64,000 bases of DNA from DATGMS01 sp040905145 (GTDB taxonomy: Bacteria; Bacteroidota; Bacteroidia; Cytophagales; Cyclobacteriaceae): NCBI GenBank assembly GCA_040905145.1, contig JBBDSC010000139.1, positions 1 to 64,000 of the forward strand, written 5' to 3'. The notes below the pieces were generated by a model that ran no database searches, had not been told where the DNA came from, and saw only the letters and a program-made list of their open reading frames with translations. A program made the translations under genes and the position numbers. Positions 8,824-16,704 of the stretch are shown here, piece by piece (positions within the stretch are counted from its first letter, which is position 1; each line of letters starts with the position of its first letter).

Positions 8824-10134
8824 ATGGCCAGGAAGAAATCAAACAAACTAATTTATATTCTGCTCGCAATACTAGGGTTCTTGATTCTTTTTGTGTTCGT
8901 AGGTAGATCTGCCGGATGGATCGGTGGTGAAAGTGAATTAGAGGTAGAAACTACAGCCGCAAAGAATACTACTATTATTGAAAAAGTAAGTGCTTCAGGT
9001 GTAGTTCAGCCGGAAACAGAGATAAAATTAAGCCCTGATGTGGCGGGAGAGATCATTGAATTGAACGTCCAAGAGGGGGATTCTGTGAAAATGAATGATC
9101 TATTGGTGAAAATCCGTCCGGATAATTTCATCTCAGCTTTGGATAGGACTAAGGCCAATTTGAACCAGCAATTGGCTAATTTGGCCCAATCCAGGTCCTC
9201 TTTGAAAAGAGCAGAAGCACAATTTACCCGTGCTGAGCTTGAATTTGAACGGAATCAGAAATTATATGCAGATAAAGTTATTTCCGATTCGGATTTCGAA
9301 CAGGCAAGAGCTGACTTCCTTACTGCTCAAAACGACCTTGAAGCTGCTAAACAGACAGTGATCGCTTCGGAGTATGTCATCAAAAGTTCTCAGGCTACTG
9401 TAGAGGAAGCCGAAGAAAACCTGCGGTTAACCAATGTATATTCACCAGTCAATGGGATTGTTTCCAACTTATTGGTGGAAAAAGGGGAAAGAGTAGTAGG
9501 GACCGCCCAGATGGCAGGGACAGAGATGTTAAGGCTCGCTGACCTGAATCATATGGAAGTAAGGGTAAATGTCAACGAAAATGATATTGTAAGGATTTCA
9601 AATGGTGACACGACCATCATTGATGTCGATTCTTATGCTTACAGCGGAAAAAAATTTACAGGCGTTGTGACTTCTATTGCCAATTCTGCCAATGAAAAGG
9701 CCAGTCCGGATGCTGTTACGGAATTTGAGGTCAAGATCAAGATTTTGAACAGTTCCTATGCTGATTTGGTTACGGAAGAAAACAGGTACCCCTTCCGACC
9801 GGGTATGACCGCCAGTGTAGAAATAATCACCCAGAAGAAGGAAAACGTACTTTCTGTACCACTGGCTTCCGTTACTACGAGGGAAGATATGAACATCACC
9901 TCGCCTGATGAGACTACCAGGCCAAAGGAATTGGTTTTTGTGGTAGAAGGGGACAGGGCTAAAATGGTGGAAGTGAAAACAGCGATTTCTGACTTTGAAA
10001 ATATAGAAATTACCGAAGGAATTGCAGAAGGCCAGAAAATTATATCCGGCCCCTATTTTGTGATCAGCAAGGAATTAAAAGACGGAGATCTGATTAAATC
10101 CACTGATCAGTCAGCGGAGGTAGCTGAGAAATAA
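8824..10134 (+). CDS. Efflux periplasmic adaptor subunit (HlyD/MacA type)
   Basis: Membrane fusion protein of 436 residues linking an inner-membrane transporter to the TolC channel. One N-terminal membrane anchor lies at about residues 10-28. It is followed by the first half of a biotinyl-lipoyl-like domain (KLSPDVAGEIIELNVQEGD), a long coiled-coil hairpin (about 105-215), the second lipoyl half (NVYSPVNGIVSNLLVEKGE) and beta-barrel domains. Relatives in this phylum are usually followed by MacB-like ABC permease and ATPase genes. Here the operon ends at a hairpin shared with the convergent maf gene, so the pump must be encoded elsewhere or has been lost. Confidence 0.9.
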   Translation: MARKKSNKLIYILLAILGFLILFVFVGRSAGWIGGESELEVETTAAKNTTIIEKVSASGVVQPETEIKLSPDVAGEIIELNVQEGDSVKMNDLLVKIRPDNFISALDRTKANLNQQLANLAQSRSSLKRAEAQFTRAELEFERNQKLYADKVISDSDFEQARADFLTAQNDLEAAKQTVIASEYVIKSSQATVEEAEENLRLTNVYSPVNGIVSNLLVEKGERVVGTAQMAGTEMLRLADLNHMEVRVNVNENDIVRISNGDTTIIDVDSYAYSGKKFTGVVTSIANSANEKASPDAVTEFEVKIKILNSSYADLVTEENRYPFRPGMTASVEIITQKKENVLSVPLASVTTREDMNITSPDETTRPKELVFVVEGDRAKMVEVKTAISDFENIEITEGIAEGQKIISGPYFVISKELKDGDLIKSTDQSAEVAEK

Positions 10135-10151
10135 ATGGAATAATGGAACCA

Positions 10152-10185
10152 AAAAGTGTCAACTAAATTCAGGACGTGACACTTT
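10152..10185. terminator. Hairpin between convergent adaptor and maf genes
   Basis: Inverted repeat AAAGTGTCA...TGACACTTT with a loop of about 13 nt, flanked by A-rich sequence on the left and T-rich on the right. It sits between two convergent genes and can serve as a bidirectional terminator. Confidence 0.6.
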
Positions 10186-10187
10186 CA

Positions 10188-10766
10188 TTACCAGTTCTTT
10201 AGTTCTTCATAGATCTTATGGACGGGCAAACCCATCACATTATAAAATGAACCTACCATTTTATAAACGGCCACATAGCCTATCCATTCCTGAACACCAT
10301 AAGCACCAGCTTTATCATAGGGTTTATATTTGTCAATATAATTGCTTATCTCCTCTTTATCCAGCTTCTTGAAATGGACTTCAGTGAGGTCATCAAAGGT
10401 TACTATTTTATGTTTATCCATCATGCATACTCCTGTGATTACTTGATGAATATTTCCGGAAAGTTGTTGGAGCATCTGCAAAGCTTCTTCTTTATCCTTT
10501 GGCTTGTTTAAAATTTCCCCGTTTATTATAACCACTGTATCAGCAGTGATGAGAAGGTCATTGTTTCCCAATTCCTGCTGAAAAGCCAGCGCTTTCTTTT
10601 CAGCCAGATATTGGGCAACTTTGGTTTTTTCCAGATCCTTTGGAAAATCTTCCTTCACTTCTTTGGTCTTTACCGTGAAATCCAGGCCTAAGCCGTTCAT
10701 TAATTCATTTCTTCTGGGGGATTTTGAGGCCAGGACAAGGTGTTTGTTTTTTATTGATCCAATCAT
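10188..10766 (-). CDS. maf: Maf family nucleotide pyrophosphatase
   Basis: Cytoplasmic house-cleaning nucleoside triphosphate pyrophosphatase that hydrolyses non-canonical or methylated nucleotides (dTTP/UTP or m7GTP types). It is 192 residues, normal for the family. SKSPRRNELMNGLGLDF (about 14-30) is the Maf signature. ADTVV (about 75-79) and the GKPKD-like NKPKDKEEALQML are also present, and YDKAGAYGVQEW is the usual C-terminal motif. Its ATG overlaps the stop of the DUF1015 gene by 4 bp (ATGA), so it is the last gene of the accC-DUF1015-maf operon. Confidence 0.93.
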   Translation of the reverse strand: MIGSIKNKHLVLASKSPRRNELMNGLGLDFTVKTKEVKEDFPKDLEKTKVAQYLAEKKALAFQQELGNNDLLITADTVVIINGEILNKPKDKEEALQMLQQLSGNIHQVITGVCMMDKHKIVTFDDLTEVHFKKLDKEEISNYIDKYKPYDKAGAYGVQEWIGYVAVYKMVGSFYNVMGLPVHKIYEELKNW

Positions 10767-12061
10767 AAAAACATCTCATAGGGGAATTTGAATTCATCTT
10801 CTGCAATGGATCCGAACATTAGTCCAGAAATTGCTTTTGGGTAAAAATAAGTTGATTTTTGGGGCATGACATAGCCACATTCAGCTACCTCCATTACCTC
10901 TTTCATCGTGACACCTTTAGTGATTACCGCAAAGTCAGCTTCTCCGGAAGACACTTTAAGATGACATCTGTTCAGATTTCTTTCGTAATCGACTTTATTG
11001 GAAAAACGTTGCTTTTCCCTGGGAATTCCCAATACCTTCTCAATAAAGAAATGATGTAAAACCTCTACATCAAGTTCTTTTACTACTTTAGGAATATCAT
11101 CGGCACGTTTTTCGACCATTTCAGGCTTTAGGCGGATTTTATAGGCGGAGTATTTAAAGATCAAGCCAAAGGCCCATGGTTGGTTAATGATCAGATCACC
11201 GATCTCTTGGGGGTCACTGACTTCTTTAATTGTAAAATAAGCAGACAGCTTCTCGGTCAATTCCGCTTCTGAAAAGTGAATATCTTGGAACAGCCTATGG
11301 GTAGGAAGGATCTTAAGCCCTTTGGCTGCGGCATTTGTGAGGTACATCATGTGGTAATTGTACCCTTCCCTATCATTATGCGAGGGATTGGATGCTTTTT
11401 GCTTCTTTCTATGTGCTATGGCACCCTCTAGGCGATGGTGACCATCTGCCAATATTATTTTTTTCCCCTTAATCAACTGACAAAATTTATGGATGATTTT
11501 GGCATCGTGGATAACTCCTAATACTTCCCTTACCCCCTGATAATCCTCTATATCATACAAGGGATCTGAAATAGCCTCATCCATATAATTTTCCAATAAA
11601 AAATCCGGATCATCATAAAGGCCGTGGGTGGGGCTGGTTTGAAAGGCTGTTTCCCGGAGAATTTCAATCCTGTCATTGACCGCTTTTTCGATGGTATTTT
11701 CATGCCTAACAATCATCTTTTCATCCCAATCATAAGCCTTGATATGGCTGATAAAGCCTTTTCTGCAAAACTCTTTTTCCTCTCCTGATAAGGTGAAATA
11801 TTGATAGTAAACATAAATGCCGGGAATTTTATCCTGGAGGATCACTCCTTCATTTTTCCAGTTTACCAAAGTCTTTTTGGCTCCAATTGCCGGATTCTTG
11901 CCTTTGGGAACAGAGAGATGAATGCTGTTTTTGTCATTTTTATAGAGGGCTTCCCGCTGTTTGGGTGAAACCACATCAAAAAGAGGGGAAGTTAATTCTT
12001 CAATCTGTGCATTTAGACCAGGATTATATCTCCAGGCTTTGATCGGTAATATTTCCGCCAT
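10763..12061 (-). CDS. DUF1015 family protein
   Basis: Conserved cytoplasmic protein of 432 residues matching DUF1015, a widespread family without an established role. Seen in the sequence: an N-terminal KAWRYNPGL-like opening, the central ILADGHHRLEGAIAHRK motif (His/Arg-rich, around residue 205) typical of the family, and a C-terminal KSTYFYPKAISGL motif. It sits between biotin carboxylase and maf: its ATG shares one base with the accC stop (TAATG), and its TGA overlaps the maf start. Function should be left open; the ADGHHR motif suggests nucleotide or phosphate handling (inference). Confidence 0.9.
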   Translation of the reverse strand: MAEILPIKAWRYNPGLNAQIEELTSPLFDVVSPKQREALYKNDKNSIHLSVPKGKNPAIGAKKTLVNWKNEGVILQDKIPGIYVYYQYFTLSGEEKEFCRKGFISHIKAYDWDEKMIVRHENTIEKAVNDRIEILRETAFQTSPTHGLYDDPDFLLENYMDEAISDPLYDIEDYQGVREVLGVIHDAKIIHKFCQLIKGKKIILADGHHRLEGAIAHRKKQKASNPSHNDREGYNYHMMYLTNAAAKGLKILPTHRLFQDIHFSEAELTEKLSAYFTIKEVSDPQEIGDLIINQPWAFGLIFKYSAYKIRLKPEMVEKRADDIPKVVKELDVEVLHHFFIEKVLGIPREKQRFSNKVDYERNLNRCHLKVSSGEADFAVITKGVTMKEVMEVAECGYVMPQKSTYFYPKAISGLMFGSIAEDEFKFPYEMFL

Positions 12062-13557
12062 TACTTAAGTCTGTTTTTCCATTTAGATGGCGCGGTCGTA
12101 GACAATGCTGCAGGTACCCCTACATTGTTTTTGCTTTTTTCATATAAAAGCACTCCCATAGCCGCTAATAGTTCTATTTCTTCTTCAGAGAATTCAGCAT
12201 CTTGATCATCGGGCGAAAAATATCTCTTTATAAAGTTAGTATCAAATTCACCACTTCTGAATGCTTTATGCAGCATTACAAACTTACAAAATGCCAAAGT
12301 TGTTTCTAACCCTGTGATTTGATACTCATCGATTGCCCGGATCATCCGCTCAATAGCTCTTTCCCTGGTTTCATCATATGCCACTAATTTAGAGATTAGG
12401 GGATCATAAAAAATGGGGATATCCATTCCTTCCTCAAATCCATCATCTACCCTTACTCCGGGCCCTTGAGGTCTTTTATAGGTAATCAGCTTCCCGATAT
12501 CCGGCAGGAAATTATTTTTCGGATCTTCTGCATATACCCTCACTTCTATGGCATGGCCGTGAATTTTCAGATCTTCCTGCGCAAAAGATAGACGCTGTCC
12601 TTCAGCGACAAGAATTTGTTCTTTCACCAGATCTTTACCAGTGATCATTTCAGTGACGGGATGTTCCACCTGAATCCTGGTGTTCATTTCCAGGAAAAAG
12701 AAATCAAGGTTTTCATCTACAATAAATTCAACTGTCCCGACGCCGTAATAATTACAAGCTTTTGCCACTTTGATAGCAGCTGCCCCCATGGCCTTTCTTT
12801 TTTCTTCACCAATGACTGAAGAAGGAGCTTCTTCAATTACTTTTTGATGCCGTCTTTGTATGGAACATTCCCTTTCAAAAAGGTGAACCATATTTCCATG
12901 TTGGTCTCCCAATACCTGTATTTCAATATGACGGGGAGAGGTGACGAATTTTTCTATAAAAACACTGCCGTCTCCAAAGGCTGATTCTGCTTCGCTGATT
13001 GCCCTTTGCATTTGTTCATCAAAATCCCCTTCTTTTTCCACTATCCTCATTCCCTTACCCCCGCCACCTGCACTGGCTTTAATTAAAATGGGATATCCTA
13101 TTTCTCTAGCCTTGCTTTTTGCAACAGGAATGTCGGAAATGGCTTTGTCTGTCCCTGGCACCATTGGAATACGGTATTGGGCAACGGCCTGTCTGGCAGC
13201 CAGTTTATTGCCCATAACCTCTATCGATTTGGGAGAAGGCCCAATAAATATCAATCCCGCGTCAATGACTTTTTTTGCAAATGAAGCGTTTTCTGAAAGA
13301 AACCCATATCCTGGATGGATGGCATCAACTTTCAAATCCTTGCTTACCTGAACGATCTCATCACCGAGAAGATAGGATAGGGAAGAGGAAGCAGGCCCCA
13401 GGCAAACGGCTTCATCCGCAAACCTTACATGTAACGCTTTGCTATCTGCTTCACTGTATACTGCTACTGTTTTGATCCCCATTTCCTTGGCAGTCCTCAT
13501 TATTCGGAGGCTGATTTCACCTCTATTGGCAATTAAAATCTTTTTAATTTTTATCAT
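12061..13557 (-). CDS. accC: Acyl-CoA carboxylase biotin carboxylase subunit
   Basis: ATP-grasp enzyme that carboxylates biotin on a carrier protein using bicarbonate and ATP, the first half-reaction of acetyl- or propionyl-CoA carboxylase. It starts KILIANRGEISLRIMRTAKE. It contains the GGGGKGMRIV glycine loop (about 163-172), the EMNTRIQVEHPVTE signature and a biotin-carboxylase C-terminal domain. At 498 residues it is about 50 longer than the usual AccC of about 450. The extra C-terminal tail from about residue 450 (EEEIELLAAMGVLLY, ending WKNRLK) resembles subunits that work with acyl-CoA carboxylases, so acetyl- versus propionyl-CoA is unresolved. No biotin carrier gene is adjacent; a biotin ligase lies at 37.9 kb. 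Confidence 0.9.
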   Translation of the reverse strand: MIKIKKILIANRGEISLRIMRTAKEMGIKTVAVYSEADSKALHVRFADEAVCLGPASSSLSYLLGDEIVQVSKDLKVDAIHPGYGFLSENASFAKKVIDAGLIFIGPSPKSIEVMGNKLAARQAVAQYRIPMVPGTDKAISDIPVAKSKAREIGYPILIKASAGGGGKGMRIVEKEGDFDEQMQRAISEAESAFGDGSVFIEKFVTSPRHIEIQVLGDQHGNMVHLFERECSIQRRHQKVIEEAPSSVIGEEKRKAMGAAAIKVAKACNYYGVGTVEFIVDENLDFFFLEMNTRIQVEHPVTEMITGKDLVKEQILVAEGQRLSFAQEDLKIHGHAIEVRVYAEDPKNNFLPDIGKLITYKRPQGPGVRVDDGFEEGMDIPIFYDPLISKLVAYDETRERAIERMIRAIDEYQITGLETTLAFCKFVMLHKAFRSGEFDTNFIKRYFSPDDQDAEFSEEEIELLAAMGVLLYEKSKNNVGVPAALSTTAPSKWKNRLK

Positions 13558-13645
13558 TCGTGAAAGATTTATCTACAACATCAAACTTTACGAAATAAAT
13601 GAAATTAAACGAACTATGAAAGATAATTTGAAAACGTCTTGATAT

Positions 13646-13677
13646 TTTGCGTTATAGTGCAAAAAGTATTAGTTTTG
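13646..13677 (+). promoter_or_regulatory. Bacteroidota-type promoter for the SPT-like gene
   Basis: TTTG at 13646-13649 and TAGTTTTG at 13670-13677, separated by 20 bp. This matches the phylum's -33 TTTG / -7 TAnnTTTG promoter exactly and would start transcription about 50 bp before the start codon at 13736. Confidence 0.7.
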
Positions 13678-13735
13678 AGGGTTTTAATGTCAGATTCATT
13701 GGTATTAAATCTTTTAATTTAAAACAATTGGAGCA

Positions 13736-14986
13736 TTGGATATATTCGAAAAGTTACAAACAAACCTTGGCCCCCTAGGCAAACATGCAGGGATGTCCGA
13801 AGGATACTTTATGTTTCCCAAGCTAGAAGGTGAAATAGCACCAAGGATGAGATTTAAGGGTAAAGAAGTATTGACCTGGAGTCTAAATAATTACCTTGGG
13901 CTGGCCAATCATCCCGAGGTAAGGAAGGCGGATGAAGAAGCCGCTAAAAAATGGGGAGCCGGCTATCCTATGGGGGCCCGGATGATGTCGGGTAATACAG
14001 ATATGCATGAGGAATTGGAAAATAACCTGGCTGAATTTGTAGGCAAGCAAAAAGCCTATTTATTGAATTACGGTTATCAGGGTATAATGTCCGTGATTGA
14101 TGCCATTATAGATAGAAAGGATGTGATTGTTTATGATGGGGAATGTCATGCCTGTATCATAGATGCCCTTCGGATGCATATGGGTAAGCGCTTTGTTTAT
14201 CCACACAATGATATGGAAAGCCTGGAAAAACAACTGCAAAGAGCACAAAGGTGGACCAGGGAATCCGGTGGAGGTATTTTGGTGATTACTGAAGGAGTCT
14301 TTGGTATGACCGGAAACATGGGTAACCTGAAGGGAATCGTAAAATTAAAAGACAAATACCAATTTAGGTTATTGGTAGATGATGCACATGGTTTTGGAAC
14401 TATGGGCGATAGTGGGGCCGGAGTTGGCGAGGCTCAGGGAGTTCAGGATCAAATTGACCTATATTTTTCCACATTTGCTAAGTCAATGGCCAGTATTGGC
14501 GCATTTATTGCGGGAGCTGAAAATGTTATTCTTTATCTTAAGTATAACATGCGTTCTCAAATATTCGCAAAAGCTCTCCCAATGATCATGGTAGAGGGTG
14601 GTTTGAAGCGGCTGGAGCTTTTGAGGGACAAGCCTGAACTGAAAGAGAATCTCTGGAAAGTAGTTCGGGCCCTTCAGAACGGCCTGAAAGAAAAGGGATT
14701 TAGCATAGGAACCACTACCTCTCCGGTGACACCTGTTGTACTTAACGGTACCATAGGGGAGGCAGCCACCCTCAGTAAAGACTTAAGGGAGAACTACAAT
14801 ATCTTCTGTTCTGTGGTGATTTATCCTGTAGTGCCAAAGGGAATGATCATTTTAAGGTTAATCCCTACAGCTGCGCATTCCCTTGAAGACGTAAGGGAGA
14901 CCATAATTGCCTTTGAGGCAATTAAAGAAAAGCTCTCAAGTGGTTATTATAAAAATACTGAGTTGGCAACTGCCTTTGGTGAATAA
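13736..14986 (+). CDS. Alpha-oxoamine synthase, serine palmitoyltransferase-like
   Basis: PLP-dependent acyltransferase of 416 residues, class II aminotransferase fold. It condenses an amino acid with an acyl thioester and is a good candidate for the first step of sphingolipid or sulfonolipid synthesis. Lys249 in FSTFAKSMASIG is the Schiff-base lysine, VDDAHGFG (214-221) binds the cofactor, and His138 in GECHAC would stack on the ring. The start is TTG, since no in-frame ATG fits the conserved MDIFEKLQ opening; a perfect promoter lies just upstream. Bacteroidota relatives are annotated as SPT or as generic aminotransferases. Serine versus cysteate (sulfonolipid) or glycine specificity cannot be read here. 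Confidence 0.85.
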   Translation: MDIFEKLQTNLGPLGKHAGMSEGYFMFPKLEGEIAPRMRFKGKEVLTWSLNNYLGLANHPEVRKADEEAAKKWGAGYPMGARMMSGNTDMHEELENNLAEFVGKQKAYLLNYGYQGIMSVIDAIIDRKDVIVYDGECHACIIDALRMHMGKRFVYPHNDMESLEKQLQRAQRWTRESGGGILVITEGVFGMTGNMGNLKGIVKLKDKYQFRLLVDDAHGFGTMGDSGAGVGEAQGVQDQIDLYFSTFAKSMASIGAFIAGAENVILYLKYNMRSQIFAKALPMIMVEGGLKRLELLRDKPELKENLWKVVRALQNGLKEKGFSIGTTTSPVTPVVLNGTIGEAATLSKDLRENYNIFCSVVIYPVVPKGMIILRLIPTAAHSLEDVRETIIAFEAIKEKLSSGYYKNTELATAFGE

Positions 14987-15084
14987 GTCATCAAAAAACT
15001 ATCTTGAATTGTTGTTTTATAAACATTATACCTATATTGAACCAAAAATTAATCTTATCATCAATCTAAAAATTAACTTTTATT

Positions 15085-15264
15085 ATGAACAGATTTAGCG
15101 AAATTAAAGATCTTATAACTTCTTTGGAAGACGACTTTGAGAAATTCTATGACAAAAAGAATCAAGCTGCTGGTACAAGAGTAAGAAAAGGAATGCAAGA
15201 CCTTAAGAATTTATCACAAGAAATTCGTAAGGAAGTTCAAGATATCAAAAATGCAGAAGGATAA
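15085..15264 (+). CDS. Histone H1-like small basic protein
   Basis: 59-residue protein starting MNRFSEIKDLITSLEDDF and ending QDIKNAEG. A central basic segment, AAGTRVRKGMQDLKNLSQ, is typical of the short histone H1/Hc1-like proteins of Bacteroidota. It is predicted to be helical throughout and to bind DNA or act as a small nucleoid-associated protein; the role is inferred from family naming only. The gene lies 98 bp after the SPT-like gene, has its own weak promoter-like sequence (TTG at 15012 and TATATTG at 15033, spaced 18 bp), and is followed by a strong terminator. ATG start. Confidence 0.85.
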   Translation: MNRFSEIKDLITSLEDDFEKFYDKKNQAAGTRVRKGMQDLKNLSQEIRKEVQDIKNAEG

Positions 15265-15270
15265 AAATAA

Positions 15271-15298
15271 AAAAGGTGATCATTTGATCACCTTTTTT
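15271..15298 (+). terminator. Rho-independent terminator after the histone-like gene
   Basis: AAAAGGTGATC - ATTT - GATCACCTTTT: a near-perfect 11-bp stem with a short loop and a T run, 6 bp after the stop codon. It also faces the convergent dapA gene, so it may work in both directions. Confidence 0.9.
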
Positions 15299-15338
15299 AT
15301 CAAAAGCAGTTCAGAATGGATGCTTTTTATTTTATCCT

Positions 15339-16199
15339 TTATACGCGCAAAGAGGCCTCTTTGATTCTTCTGCTTAAAGACTCACTTGCCTGGAGTAAGG
15401 GTAATCTTACCTCATCTCCACATATTCCCAGATGCTTCATCAAATTTTTTATCCCAACAGGATTGCTTTCGGTATACATCAGGGGATTGATTTCCAACAA
15501 CCTGAAGGTGGCTTTCATAGATTCTTCAGGGCAACTATGGATGATGGTTTTAAAAATAGTGGGATAAGCATTGGCCATTACTGAAATAATGCCTTCCCCG
15601 CCTATAGCCCTCATGGTAGTGGCCATCATATCATCTCCAGAAATCAGGAGGAAATCATCGGGTTTTTTTGAACCTATCCACATACACTGTTCCAAATTTC
15701 CACTTGCTTCTTTTATTCCAATGATGTTTTGATGTGCTGCCAAAGTCAAAGTGGTATTCGCTGTTATGTTGGACATTGTTCTTCCCGGTACATTATATAA
15801 TATGACCGGCACTGGACTTGCATCGGCCAACTTTTCATAATGTGCTATAATGCCTTCCTGAGAAGGCTTGTTATAATAAGGACTAACGGAGAGGATAGCG
15901 TCTATTCCTGTAAAATTGGTTTGGCCAATCTCCTCCAATAAAGCTTGGGTATTGTTTCCCCCTAGCCCATATACTATTGGCAATCTTCCATTGTTCAATT
16001 TTACTGAAAAAGCAAGTACTTCTCTTTTTTCGGATTTAGTTAAAGTAGCTGTTTCCCCGGTCGTCCCCTGCATGACCAAATAATCTATTCCGCCTGATAT
16101 CACATGTTCAATAACACGCTCTAAACCCAAATAATCAATGGATTTGTCTTCATGAAAAGGAGTGACCATTGCTACACCAGAACCTTTAAATTTTTTCAT
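15339..16199 (-). CDS. dapA: 4-hydroxy-tetrahydrodipicolinate synthase
   Basis: Condenses pyruvate with aspartate semialdehyde in the lysine/diaminopimelate pathway, feeding peptidoglycan. It is 286 residues, near standard length. Lys163 in GIKEASGN is the Schiff-base lysine. Tyr135 in ILYNVPGRT, Arg140 and Thr47 in QGTTGE complete the expected active site. It is the last gene of the ligA-165aa-dapA operon: its ATG overlaps the TGA of the upstream gene (ATGA). Neighbouring DNA ligase is unrelated in function, so the operon is a housekeeping grouping. Confidence 0.95.
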   Translation of the reverse strand: MKKFKGSGVAMVTPFHEDKSIDYLGLERVIEHVISGGIDYLVMQGTTGETATLTKSEKREVLAFSVKLNNGRLPIVYGLGGNNTQALLEEIGQTNFTGIDAILSVSPYYNKPSQEGIIAHYEKLADASPVPVILYNVPGRTMSNITANTTLTLAAHQNIIGIKEASGNLEQCMWIGSKKPDDFLLISGDDMMATTMRAIGGEGIISVMANAYPTIFKTIIHSCPEESMKATFRLLEINPLMYTESNPVGIKNLMKHLGICGDEVRLPLLQASESLSRRIKEASLRV

Positions 16200-16693
16200 T
16201 TTAAAATCACCTGCTTTAAATATTTTATTAAATGTTCCATATTCTCTTTTGGATCTTTATCTTCTTTGGCCAACATCAGGTCTAAATAAGGTTTATGGCT
16301 TTCCTGATAAAATCCAATAGAATAGGCTTGAGGGTTCAAATATAGAAGATATAAAGAAAAGCTATTCAACATTTCTGAAGACGCTATGATTATATCGGGT
16401 TTTATGGCTAAAAATTTCGCGACCTTTTCCTTGGGGTTCCCTAAAAGAGAAAAATCCTTGTAAGAAAAAGCTTCTTTTGCCTCAGTACCCTCACCATAGA
16501 AGAGACCATTAAATTCAATGTGTTTATTCAGTTCTATCTTTAAGATATCTTCAGTCTCATGCAACTCTACCAATGATGGTGCAATAATACTGATATTTTT
16601 AATGCCCCCCTTTAGCGGGGATTTTTTTGCTGCTTGATCTTCAGGCGATTTTTTTAGCACATTTTTAATAAAGTACTCTGTGATCCACTTCAT
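16196..16693 (-). CDS. Conserved Bacteroidota protein of unknown function
   Basis: Protein of 165 residues with no motif I can tie to a reaction. It lacks a signal peptide or membrane segment. It shows an alternating beta/alpha pattern: NISIIAPSLVEL, then FNGLFYG, then PDIIIASSEMLNSFSLYLLYLNP and SIGFYQE. The pattern PDIIIAS ... AYSIGFY resembles the short Bacteroidota family that carries a DUF6913-type label, though I am not certain of that name. It sits 11 bp after ligA and overlaps dapA by 4 bp, so it is co-transcribed with both. Confidence 0.8.
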   Translation of the reverse strand: MKWITEYFIKNVLKKSPEDQAAKKSPLKGGIKNISIIAPSLVELHETEDILKIELNKHIEFNGLFYGEGTEAKEAFSYKDFSLLGNPKEKVAKFLAIKPDIIIASSEMLNSFSLYLLYLNPQAYSIGFYQESHKPYLDLMLAKEDKDPKENMEHLIKYLKQVILK

Positions 16694-16704
16694 GTGTTTT
16701 ATAA

